Shown piece by piece: positions 9,233 through 17,369 of a stretch of 64,000 bases of DNA. Source of the DNA: Verrucomicrobiota bacterium (GTDB taxonomy: Bacteria; Verrucomicrobiota; Verrucomicrobiia; Opitutales; Opitutaceae); assembly GCA_016222805.1 (NCBI GenBank), contig JACRQG010000011.1:62001-126000 (forward strand), written 5' to 3'. Numbering within the stretch: position 1 is the first letter of the stretch; each line of letters opens with the position of its first letter. The notes under the pieces were generated by a model. That model did not search any database, was not told the origin of the DNA, and saw only the letters and a list, made by a program, of their open reading frames with translations. The position numbers were made by a program, and so were the translations under genes.

Positions 9233-9694
9233 CTACTTCTTGGCTTTTTCCGCCTTGGCCCGATCGGCTTCGGCCTTCTCGACGCTGGCGGCTTCCTCGT
9301 CGCTGACCAACATGTAGATGTGGGAGCGCTCGATCACCATGGTGTAGTTGCGATCGAGGGAGAATCCGTAGGTCTTCACCATCGTGGCGTTGTTCTCGTT
9401 GAGCTTCGCCATCAGGGTGTCGAGCTGGGTTTTCAGCTCCTTCTTCTTCGTAGCGTCCTTTTCCTTTTCGAGCGCAGCGTTCAACTCGATCGCGGCCTGG
9501 CGCTGCGCCTGGAGCAATTGGACGTTGGCCTGAAACTCGCGATTGGCCTCAACCGTGTTGAGGGTCGAGACCCGCACGAGTTTCTGTTTTTTCTCCGCCG
9601 GGGCGTTCGCCGGAGTGGCGGCGTGACCGCTAAGCAGGCCGGCGGCAAAGATGCCGGCGGAGAGAAGGGAGAGGCCGAGGATCGATTTCTGCAT
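9233..9694 (-). CDS. Small secreted coiled-coil protein, function unknown
   Basis: I do not recognise a characterised family. The 153 residues begin with a clean signal peptide (MQKSILGLSLLSAGIFAAGLLSGHAAT, cleavage near 25). A helical region (50-105) rich in Q, A, E and K (REFQANVQLLQAQRQAAIELNAALEKEKDATKKKEL) should form a coiled coil. A compact segment (KTYGFSLDRNYTMVIERSHIYMLV) and a Lys/Glu/Ala-rich tail follow. Such small exported helical proteins act as periplasmic chaperones or envelope structural proteins in other bacteria; no function is assigned here. The leader is strongly pyrimidine-rich. Confidence 0.7.
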   Translation of the reverse strand: MQKSILGLSLLSAGIFAAGLLSGHAATPANAPAEKKQKLVRVSTLNTVEANREFQANVQLLQAQRQAAIELNAALEKEKDATKKKELKTQLDTLMAKLNENNATMVKTYGFSLDRNYTMVIERSHIYMLVSDEEAASVEKAEADRAKAEKAKK

Positions 9695-10053
9695 GGAACG
9701 AAGGTTGGGACTGAGGAAGGGAAGGCCACGATGGAGTCGCGACCAGGCGTAAGCAGGCCGGGAACGCCGTGGCTTGGCTAGGCTTTTTTCGCCGGAGTTG
9801 GGGGACTGGATCGGCGACGGTTGCTCGCGGCGGAGTTTCCAAGCCGGCCCGCTCCGGCCGACCTGAGAGGGGCGGCGATGGGGAATCGGCGATCCGGGAC
9901 TGCCGCTGGCGCGGTGGCCCTGCAGGTGGCAAAGGGGGGCGATAAGCGACGTTGCAGGCGGCCGAAGCGCTCCTGTCGTTCCCTCGGGTCTAGGGGATGG
10001 CCTTCAGTTGGTGGGTAATCGGCCGATACCACCTGCTGGCTTCTGTCATCACC
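9695..10053. other. Intergenic region upstream of two divergent genes
   Basis: This 359-bp gap separates the minus-strand small secreted protein from the plus-strand chemoreceptor, so it should hold both promoters. I see no clear -35/-10 pair, repeat or RNA. Short open frames here have no start context or protein-like composition. Confidence 0.5.
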
Positions 10054-11715
10054 ATGTCGTTCACGCACCTCACCGTCGGCCGCCAGATCTGGCTCGGTTT
10101 CATTCTATTGCTGGTGATGATTTCGTCCGGGGGTGGAGTGGCCACGTGGAGGCTCTACGAGGGAGCCGAGGCGGACTTTTCCGGAGACACGGCCAAGTTG
10201 CGGAGGGAGCAGAAGTTATGGGCGCTTTTCGTCGGTGGCTCCACTTTGTTTGCCGTGGTGGCGGGGTTGGGGGCCAGTTGGTGGATCTCGGCCAGGGTGC
10301 AGCGGGTTCTCCGCCGTAACGCGGCTCGGCTGCACGACAACGCCGAAGAACTGGCGGCGACGTCCGGCCAGGTGTCGACGGCGGCGGAATCGCTCGCGGA
10401 GGCCACTTCCCGACAGGCAGCTTCGCTCGAGGAGACGAGCGCGTCGGTGGAGGAACTCGCCGGTGGAACGCGTTCCAATTCGGACTCGGCGCGGCAGGCG
10501 AAGGACGCCGCTGCCGAAGCCCGGCAGGCGGCGGAAAGTGGGGCGGAGCGGATGCGAGCGCTGGTTTCGGCGATGCAGGAGATTCAGGCGGCCAGCCAGG
10601 AAATCACCAAGATCCTAAGGACGATCGACGAAATCGCTTTCCAGACCAACGTGCTGGCCCTCAATGCGGCCGTCGAAGCCGCCCGGGCCGGGGAATCTGG
10701 CCGGGGGTTTGCGGTGGTGGCCGAGGAAGTGCGAAAGCTCGCCCAGCGCAGTGCCGGTGCGGCGACAGAGAGCACCCAGAAGATCAACGATACGGTGGCG
10801 CGCTGCACGCACGGGGTGCAACTGAGCGGAGTGGTTGCCGAGAGCTTTGCGGTCATCGAACAACGCATCCGGCATGTGGACGAACTGGTGGGTGGCATCG
10901 CGTCGGCCTCGCGCGAGCAGACCACCGGGATTGGCCAGGTTTCATCTGCCGTGACGGAGATCGACCGGATTACCCAGGGGAATGCGTCCACGGCAGCACA
11001 GACGGCCGGGGTCTCCCAGGAGCTTAACCGCCAGGTAACGGAGATCGGACGCGCAGTCGCGGAGCTGAAGGCTTTGGTGGATGGTTCGACGGAACGGGGA
11101 GGCGAGCTGGGAAGGACGTCCGCTGGCCCGCCGCCGGACCAGGGAACTGCGCCGCGCCCGGCCGGGGCCCATTCCTTCGTCGATGTCGGCCAGACTCCCT
11201 CTTCGCCCCGGAGCGGTGGGACAGTCCTTTCCCGGCCGGTGCGGGGAGGCACGCGCGTGCCGGCGGACGGCGACGGCGTGGCCTCGGGAGCGCTGATCGA
11301 GTGGGATCCGGCCACGATGGCCACCGGGGTGGAGTCGGTGGATGAGCAGCACCAGGAGCTGATTGCCCGCATCAACGAGCTCCATCGGGCCTGCCGGGAA
11401 GGTCGCGGCCGGGACGAACTGATGACCCTGCTCGAGTTTCTCGGCGCGTACGCCAAGGCGCATTTTGCCGAGGAAGAGGAGATCATGGAGCGGCATCGTT
11501 GCCCGGCTCACGGCCGAAACCGGACGGCACATGCCCGCTTCCTCCAACGCTACGGGGAGTTGTGCGAGCTCGTGCAACGGGACGGCGCCTCGACGACGGT
11601 GATCCTCAAGCTGAAGCAGATGCTCGGCGACTGGCTGCAGAACCACATTTGCACGGTGGATCATGAACTGCGCCACTGTCCCCGCCAGGCGCTCCTCCGC
11701 CACGCGGCGACCTGA
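10054..11715 (+). CDS. Methyl-accepting chemotaxis protein with C-terminal hemerythrin domain
   Basis: A 553-residue chemoreceptor. Two membrane helices (about 10-32 and 55-78) enclose only some 25 residues, so there is no periplasmic sensor domain. The methyl-accepting/signalling hairpin follows, with the conserved tip [24 protein letters not shown] and [16 protein letters not shown]. After a Pro/Gly linker, the last 140 residues form a bacteriohemerythrin domain: [22 protein letters not shown], and [12 protein letters not shown] with the terminal His and Asp ligands. By analogy with DcrH of Desulfovibrio it probably senses cytoplasmic oxygen through a di-iron site. One canonical iron ligand, the first His of the HxxxH pair, is Asn here (codon 11518-11520). 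I chose the ATG at 10054 because it starts just before TM1. Confidence 0.9.
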   Translation: MSFTHLTVGRQIWLGFILLLVMISSGGGVATWRLYEGAEADFSGDTAKLRREQKLWALFVGGSTLFAVVAGLGASWWISARVQRVLRRNAARLHDNAEELAATSGQVSTAAESLAEATSRQAASLEETSASVEELAGGTRSNSDSARQAKDAAAEARQAAESGAERMRALVSAMQEIQAASQEITKILRTIDEIAFQTNVLALNAAVEAARAGESGRGFAVVAEEVRKLAQRSAGAATESTQKINDTVARCTHGVQLSGVVAESFAVIEQRIRHVDELVGGIASASREQTTGIGQVSSAVTEIDRITQGNASTAAQTAGVSQELNRQVTEIGRAVAELKALVDGSTERGGELGRTSAGPPPDQGTAPRPAGAHSFVDVGQTPSSPRSGGTVLSRPVRGGTRVPADGDGVASGALIEWDPATMATGVESVDEQHQELIARINELHRACREGRGRDELMTLLEFLGAYAKAHFAEEEEIMERHRCPAHGRNRTAHARFLQRYGELCELVQRDGASTTVILKLKQMLGDWLQNHICTVDHELRHCPRQALLRHAAT

Positions 11716-11817
11716 ACGGGTCGGGAGCGGTGTTGGCTCCATCCCGGACGGCCGGCGATCTTCGGGCTTTCCAGAGGAACCGCCTTCGGGCATTGGGCAG
11801 AGCTTTCGCTTTGTCCC

Positions 11818-13104
11818 ATGGCCGCTGACGCTCCCGTTCCTGCTCCTTCCCGACCCGCCTGGTGGCACAATGAAGACTGGCTCGCGGTCGTCGCGGCCGT
11901 GCCGCTGATCACCGCCGTGGTGCTCGGCTGGCAAGTGCGCCTGCCGAAGCTCGCGTGGAGCGGGGGCGCGGAACTGGCGGCCCTGGCGAACAGAACCAAC
12001 GCCGCCGCCATCGCCGGGACGTCGCTCGCCCTGATCGCGCTCGCGATGGTCGCCCTCGCGGCCTCCCTGGGGCGCCGCGTCGTGGCCTTTGCCGGCGGGG
12101 CGGTGGTGGTGTTTGCGCTCGCCTGGGCGGCGCAGCTGCTCGCCGAGAACGCGCGTGTGAAGGTGTACGGGCTGGAGTATGTCATCTTCGCCCTGGGCCT
12201 CGGCCTCCTCTGGAGCCACCTGCTGCCGGTTCCGGATTGGCTGCGAAGTGCCGTGCGCACCGAGTTCTACATCAAGATCGGCATCGTCATCCTCGGGGCC
12301 GGCATGCTCTTCACCGATCTTTTGAAGGCGGGTGTGCCGGGGCTCCTGCAGGCCGCCCTGGTGATCCCCGTGGTCTGGCACGTCACCTTCCTCCTCGCGC
12401 GCCGCCTGAAGGTCGATGACGAGTTCGCCGTGATGTTGTCCAGCGCGGTCTCGATTTGCGGGGTATCGGCGGCGATTGCGGCCTGCGGCGCGATCCAGGG
12501 CGACAAGAAGAAACTCTCGTACGTGACGTCGATCGTCCTCCTGTGCGCCGTGCCGATGATGGTGGTCATGCCCTGGATGATCAAGGGACTGGGGTTGAGC
12601 GAGGCGGTGGGGGGCGCCTGGCTCGGGGGGACACTCGACACCAGTGGATCGGTGCTCGCTGCGACCGAGATGGTGGGAGAGGTCGCCTCGAAGACCGGCA
12701 CGGTGGTGAAACTGTCGCAGAACGTGCTGATCGGTTTCGCGGCCTTCCTGATCTCGCTGTGGTGGACGATGCGCGAACGGTCCAACAACCCGGACGCACC
12801 CCGGCCGGGCTTCGGCGTGATTTGGGAGCGCTTTCCGAAGTTCGTCCTTGGCTTCGTCATCGCCTCGCTGGTGTTTTCCTTCCTGATCGCGCCGGAGGTG
12901 GTGAAGGCGACGGCCCGGCCCCTGAAGGGGCTGCGCGAAGTGTGGTTCGCCGCCGCATTCGTGTGCATCGGCCTGGAAACCCGCCTCGGGGATCTGGCCC
13001 GGCTGGGTGGCGGCCGTCCGGCACTCGCCTTTCTCGGCGGCCAGGGGGTGAACGTGCTCTGGACCCTGGTGCTCGCCTGGTGGCTCTTCGGCGGTACCCG
13101 CTGA
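11818..13104 (+). CDS. YeiH-family (UPF0324) putative anion/sulfate exporter
   Basis: A 428-residue polytopic inner-membrane protein. EFYIKIGIVILGAGMLF, then SSAVSICGVSAAIAACGAI and VGGAWLGGTLDTSGSVLAA, match the UPF0324/YeiH (PSE) family, annotated as putative sulfate exporters although transport is weakly proven. Two extra N-terminal helices (about 24-42 and 62-82) precede the core. The ATG at 11818 follows a C/T-rich leader (TTTCGCTTTGTCCC). The gene stands alone between the chemoreceptor and the PHP gene. An anion exporter would fit a sulfatase-rich organism, but nothing links it to the sulfatase genes. Confidence 0.85.
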   Translation: MAADAPVPAPSRPAWWHNEDWLAVVAAVPLITAVVLGWQVRLPKLAWSGGAELAALANRTNAAAIAGTSLALIALAMVALAASLGRRVVAFAGGAVVVFALAWAAQLLAENARVKVYGLEYVIFALGLGLLWSHLLPVPDWLRSAVRTEFYIKIGIVILGAGMLFTDLLKAGVPGLLQAALVIPVVWHVTFLLARRLKVDDEFAVMLSSAVSICGVSAAIAACGAIQGDKKKLSYVTSIVLLCAVPMMVVMPWMIKGLGLSEAVGGAWLGGTLDTSGSVLAATEMVGEVASKTGTVVKLSQNVLIGFAAFLISLWWTMRERSNNPDAPRPGFGVIWERFPKFVLGFVIASLVFSFLIAPEVVKATARPLKGLREVWFAAAFVCIGLETRLGDLARLGGGRPALAFLGGQGVNVLWTLVLAWWLFGGTR

Positions 13105-13210
13105 GGCGCGTCCCATTTGCGGTTGTCACGGCGGCAAAACTCGCGATGCAGGTAGGGCCCGCCGCCGGGGCCTTTGTCCGAGGCCGGTGGCCGCGCCAGC
13201 CCCTTTCCCC

Positions 13211-14569
13211 ATGCTCCCCTCGTCCTTCCCGAAGCCGATCGCGGTGATAGTCTCCGCGCTGTTCCTTGTCCCGGTGGCCGCCACCTCGGCTGACGCCGCC
13301 CGCTGGTACAAGGGCAACCTCCACACTCACTCGCTGTGGAGTGACGGCGACGACTATCCCGAGATGATCGCCGACTGGTACAAGCAACAGGGATACCACT
13401 TCCTGGCGATTTCCGACCACAATGTGATGCAGGTGGGGACGCGGTGGTTCGAAATCAAGCAGCCGGTTTCAATCAAGGGCGAGGTGGTGCAGCGCGGGGG
13501 CGGCGCGGCCATGCAGAAATACCTGGCCCGCTTCGGACCGGAATGGGTGGAGCAGCGCACGACCGGGACGAAGAAGGAAGTCCGGCTGAAGCCGCTGGCG
13601 GAGTACCGGGCGTTGCTCGAGGAGGCGGGGCGGTTTCTCCTGATTCCCAGCGAAGAGATCACCGGGCAGTGGAAGCGGCCAAAGACGCCGACCTCTCCCG
13701 AGGTGACGGGGCCGGTGCACATCAACGTGACGAATCCCCTGGAGTTTCTTTCGGCCCGCGAGGCTCCGACCGCGGTGGAGGTGATGCGCCGCACGCTGGA
13801 CGACGTGCAGGCCCAGCGGGAAAAGACGGGGCAGCCGATGTTCGCCCACATCAACCATCCGAATTTCCGCTGGGCCATCACGGTGGAGGATTTGATGCAG
13901 GTCGAGCGGGAGCGGTTTTTCGAGGTCTACAACGGTCACCCGGGCGTGAACAACGAGGGAGACGCGACGCGGCTTTCGATGGATGCGATGTGGGATGTCA
14001 TGCTGACGTTCCGGCTGGCGGAGCTGCACCTCGACCTCGTGTACGGAGTGGGGGTCGACGATTCGCACCACTACCACAAGATTGGCCTGGGGCAGAGCAA
14101 CGCGGGGCGCGGCTGGGTGATGGTCCGGGCCCGGCATCTCACGCCGGAGGCCATCGTGCGGGCGATGGAGTCGGGCGACTTCTACGCCTCTTCCGGTGTG
14201 ACCTTGGCCGACGTCCGACGGACGCCGGAGGGCATCACGGTGGAGGTCAAGGCGGAGCCGGGTGTGACCTACGTCACGCAGTTCATCGGCACGCGACGGG
14301 GCTTTGATCGCACGAGCGAGGAGATGAAGCCTCCGGCCGACGAGAAAGTGCCGCGGCGGATGCCGCCCCATCGGCGCTATAGCCGGGACATCGGGGCGGT
14401 CCTGGCCGAGGTCAAGGGCACGAAGGCCGAATACCGGTTGCGGGGTGACGAGATTTACGTCCGCGCCAAGGTGGTTGCCTCGAAGCCCAAGGTGAACGGC
14501 AGCGTGGACGGTGAGTTTGAAACCGCGTGGGTGCAACCGGTGGCCGGCCCGCGGGAGCCGGCCCGGTAA
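13211..14569 (+). CDS. Secreted PHP-domain metal-dependent hydrolase
   Basis: A 452-residue protein with a signal peptide (1-29, ending ATSADAARW) from the ATG at 13211, which follows CCCCTTTCCCC. The PHP fold shows YKGNLHTHSLWSDGDDYPEM (motif I, HxH plus Asp), FLAISDHN (motif II), FAHINHPNFRW, and the late GVDDSHHYH metal ligands. PHP proteins are metal-dependent phosphoesterases or related hydrolases; exported members sit in many environmental genomes without a defined substrate. The C-terminal third (about 325-452) is a beta-rich extension. No operon partner is evident. Confidence 0.82.
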   Translation: MLPSSFPKPIAVIVSALFLVPVAATSADAARWYKGNLHTHSLWSDGDDYPEMIADWYKQQGYHFLAISDHNVMQVGTRWFEIKQPVSIKGEVVQRGGGAAMQKYLARFGPEWVEQRTTGTKKEVRLKPLAEYRALLEEAGRFLLIPSEEITGQWKRPKTPTSPEVTGPVHINVTNPLEFLSAREAPTAVEVMRRTLDDVQAQREKTGQPMFAHINHPNFRWAITVEDLMQVERERFFEVYNGHPGVNNEGDATRLSMDAMWDVMLTFRLAELHLDLVYGVGVDDSHHYHKIGLGQSNAGRGWVMVRARHLTPEAIVRAMESGDFYASSGVTLADVRRTPEGITVEVKAEPGVTYVTQFIGTRRGFDRTSEEMKPPADEKVPRRMPPHRRYSRDIGAVLAEVKGTKAEYRLRGDEIYVRAKVVASKPKVNGSVDGEFETAWVQPVAGPREPAR

Positions 14570-14671
14570 ACGGGAAGGCGAGGGCAGTCGACGGCGCCGC
14601 GGGCTGCCCGGCCGTGGTCGCCATTGCCCTTGCCGTGCCGCGGCTCGTCCGCACGCTTCCCCGGCTTTGCC

Positions 14672-15802
14672 ATGGCGGACCCGCGTTTCGAACTCTTTCA
14701 CGGCCTGTCGCCCGAGGTCACGTCGCGGCTGACGCACGCGCTGGTCGCCCGCCAGTTTGCCGCGGGCGAGGTGCTCATTCGCGAGAACCAGCCGAATGAC
14801 CGCCTCTTCCTCGTCGAGACGGGATCCCTCGCCGTCTGGAAGGGCGAACCCGGTTCACCCCGCGGTGTCTGTCTCGCCACGCTCGAGCCCGGTGCCTGCT
14901 TTGGCGAGATGTCCGCGCTCAACGCGGCACCGGCGTCGGCGACGGTGCTCGCTTCCGCGCCCGCGACGGTGCGAGAGCTGAACCTTCGCGATCTGCCGGC
15001 GGAGGGGCCGGTGCGCGAGACCGTCGCCCTCAATCTGGCCCGCACGCTGGTGGCCCGGCTTTCCCAGGCCACGGTGTCCCTCCAGGCCAAGCACGCCGCG
15101 CAGTTGGAGGCCATGCGCCTGCTGGTCTCGGCGTCGTCGTTCCTCACGCGGATGATGATCGCACTGGCGTTCTACATGTTCGCCCTGCCGCTCGTCTCGT
15201 CGGTCCGGCCCCTGCTGTCGTCCGACACCGTCATCTCCTCGTTCTTCGTCGTCGCGTTCTTCGGCGTGTCCTGGAACTTCCTGCGCCGCAGCCAGCTCGA
15301 CCCGGCCGAATTCGGGATGACCCTGCGCGATTGGCCGCGGCAGCTCGGGCGGTCGTTTGCCTGGAGTTCCCCGTTTCTCGTCGGGTTCTTCCTCCTCAAG
15401 TGCCTCCTCGCCTGGTGGCGGCCGGAGGAGATCCGGGTCTTCGAGCCGATGCGTCTCCTCAACAGCATGGGACAGACGAGCTTTTCCCAATGGGTGTTCT
15501 TCTCCGTGGTCTACGTCTCGCTGTGCTTCGCCCAGGAGTTCATCCGCTGCGCCGTCCAGGGATCGCTGGCGATCTTCTACCGCGCGTCGGGGCGGCCCGC
15601 CCGCTGGCGGTCGATTCTCGTGGCCAATGTGGTTTTCGCCTCCCTCCACGTGCACCTGGGCAACAGCTTCGCCCTGCTGGCCTTCGTGCCCGGCCTCTTC
15701 TGGGGCTGGCTCTACGCGCGCGAGAACTCGTTCCTCGCCGTCGCCTTTTCCCACGGCCTGATCGGCCTCTGGATCGTTTGCGTCGTCGGCGTGCCGGCGT
15801 GA
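14672..15802 (+). CDS. Cyclic-nucleotide-binding-like domain fused to CPBP/CAAX-type membrane domain
   Basis: A 376-residue fusion. Residues 1-120 form a CNB (cAMP-receptor-like) beta-roll with FAAGEVLIRENQPNDRLFLVETG and the cassette FGEMSALNAAPASATV (77-92). The Arg that contacts cyclic phosphate in CAP/PKA-type cassettes is Ala88 here. Residues 155-375 are polytopic and resemble the CPBP intramembrane protease (Abi) family: CFAQEFIRCAVQGSL (285-299), FASLHVHLG (His326, His328), and SHGLIGL (His361). The family's EExxxR motif appears as AQEFIR, so the paired glutamates are not in register. Either a regulated membrane protease with a variant site or an inactive regulator. The class III cyclase at 61394 is a conceivable but distant partner. 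Confidence 0.78.
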   Translation: MADPRFELFHGLSPEVTSRLTHALVARQFAAGEVLIRENQPNDRLFLVETGSLAVWKGEPGSPRGVCLATLEPGACFGEMSALNAAPASATVLASAPATVRELNLRDLPAEGPVRETVALNLARTLVARLSQATVSLQAKHAAQLEAMRLLVSASSFLTRMMIALAFYMFALPLVSSVRPLLSSDTVISSFFVVAFFGVSWNFLRRSQLDPAEFGMTLRDWPRQLGRSFAWSSPFLVGFFLLKCLLAWWRPEEIRVFEPMRLLNSMGQTSFSQWVFFSVVYVSLCFAQEFIRCAVQGSLAIFYRASGRPARWRSILVANVVFASLHVHLGNSFALLAFVPGLFWGWLYARENSFLAVAFSHGLIGLWIVCVVGVPA

Positions 15803-15827
15803 CCACCGCCACCAGGTGCTTCGGGTC

Positions 15828-17249
15828 TCAGTAGGCCGTGTCCGGCGGCCGGAGCACCTGCGCCAGCGTCCGCAGGGTGATCTGCACGTCGAGCCAGATG
15901 GACCAGTGCGTGATGTAGTAGACGTCCCAGTACACCCGCTGCCGCAGCATCTCGGGCGCCAGGATCTCGCCTCGCAGGCCGAGGCTCTGGGCCAGGCCGG
16001 TGATGCCGGGCTTGACCAGGTGGCGGGTCCGGTAGCCCCGCGTCTGCTGGCGGAATTCTTCGTCGAGCAGCGGCATGTACGGTCGGGGGCCGACGAGGCT
16101 CATGTCGCCCTTCAGCACGTTCCAGAACTGGGGAAACTCGTCGAGGCTGCGACGGCGCAGAAACCGGCCGAAGGAAAAGATCCGATCGTCCTCGGCCTTG
16201 GCCTGCCGCGACTCCGCCGCCGGATCCTCGGGCGCGACCACCATGGTGCGGAACTTGAGCATGTGAAACAGCTCGCCGCGCTGCCCGCGTCGCTCCCGCA
16301 CGTGGAGGAGGGGACCCGGCGCCTGTCTTTGCTGCATCAGCCACACCCAGAGGCTCAGCGGGGGGAGGATCAGCAGCACCACCGGCAGTGCCAGCGCGAC
16401 GTCGTAGGCGCGCTTCACCAAACGATTCACCGGATCCTCCAGGGGTTCCTCCTGGAGGGTGTAGAAATTCCGTCCCTCCTCGACGGTGGGCACGAGGGGG
16501 TGCGTGTACCGTTCGGCCAGGTTGTCGTGGATCAGGAGCCGGCAGCCATGCTGCTGGCAGATGTCGATGACGGAGCGGGCTTCCTCGTCGGTGTCGGGCA
16601 GTCCCAGGAGCACCACCTGCCCCACCGGACGCTCCGCCACGACCCGGGGCAGATCGGCCACGCGGCCGAGCCACGGCACAAAGGGCGTGGCGGAATCCGC
16701 CGCCCCGGCATCATCCGAGAGCAGTCCCACCGGGTGGATGCCCAGCGGCTCGCGCCGGGCAATCCAGTCGTTGAGGCGCGCAAAGGAACTGACGCGCCCG
16801 ATGAAGAGCGTCGGCAGTCGGTGCCCGCGCTGGAAGAGCATGCGGGCGAGGACGCGGGGCAGCCGGAGGTTCAGCGCCACGAGGCCGAACCACGACCACA
16901 GGAGGAAGGTGCCGAGAAAGAGGCGGCTGATGCTCCGATCGAGCGTCGCGAACATCATCGTGAAGGTCAGGAGGGCCATCAGTGCGACCTGCCGGGCCGC
17001 GAGTCCCGCGGCATCCCCCGCGGTGAGGACGTGAAAACGGGTCGCGAGGATCGTGAGTTCGCGCCGCGACAGCAGCATCCCGCCCACCACGCAGAGGAAG
17101 TAGGGAATCAGGTTCACCTCCCGGCTCAACCGCACGACCGGGACGTAACGCATGATGAACTCCGCATAGACCCAGAAGAAGATGCCCACGCACAGCGTGG
17201 TGGCTCCCGCGTGGAGGTTGGCGAGTCCGCGCGCCCGGGTCGTGATCAT
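15828..17249 (-). CDS. Exopolysaccharide-type polyprenyl glycosylphosphotransferase
   Basis: A 473-residue membrane protein. About four N-terminal helices are followed by a Rossmann-like CoA-binding-3-type domain (LPTLFIGRVSSFARLND..., 145-260). The C-terminal Bac_transf domain (about 280-470) has KRAYDVALALPVVLLILPP, HMLKFRTM, RRRSLDEFPQFWNVLKGDMSLVGPRP and KPGITGLAQ. Enzymes of this family (WcaJ/WbaP type) put the first sugar phosphate on undecaprenyl phosphate to start capsule or exopolysaccharide repeat units. The signature DEFPQ.WNVLKGDMSLVGPRP is intact, so it should be active. No glycosyltransferases or Wzx/Wzy lie next to it, so it is an orphan initiator here. Confidence 0.9.
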   Translation of the reverse strand: MITTRARGLANLHAGATTLCVGIFFWVYAEFIMRYVPVVRLSREVNLIPYFLCVVGGMLLSRRELTILATRFHVLTAGDAAGLAARQVALMALLTFTMMFATLDRSISRLFLGTFLLWSWFGLVALNLRLPRVLARMLFQRGHRLPTLFIGRVSSFARLNDWIARREPLGIHPVGLLSDDAGAADSATPFVPWLGRVADLPRVVAERPVGQVVLLGLPDTDEEARSVIDICQQHGCRLLIHDNLAERYTHPLVPTVEEGRNFYTLQEEPLEDPVNRLVKRAYDVALALPVVLLILPPLSLWVWLMQQRQAPGPLLHVRERRGQRGELFHMLKFRTMVVAPEDPAAESRQAKAEDDRIFSFGRFLRRRSLDEFPQFWNVLKGDMSLVGPRPYMPLLDEEFRQQTRGYRTRHLVKPGITGLAQSLGLRGEILAPEMLRQRVYWDVYYITHWSIWLDVQITLRTLAQVLRPPDTAY

Positions 17250-17369
17250 CGGCGCGAGTTATGGCGGCCCGTTCCCGGGCTGCAAGCCGCGGGACGACCG
17301 GCCGGCAGCGCGCAGATGCGGTGGGCCAACCGGCAGACGCCGGCGTCCGTTCGCTCGCGCCCGGCCGCT

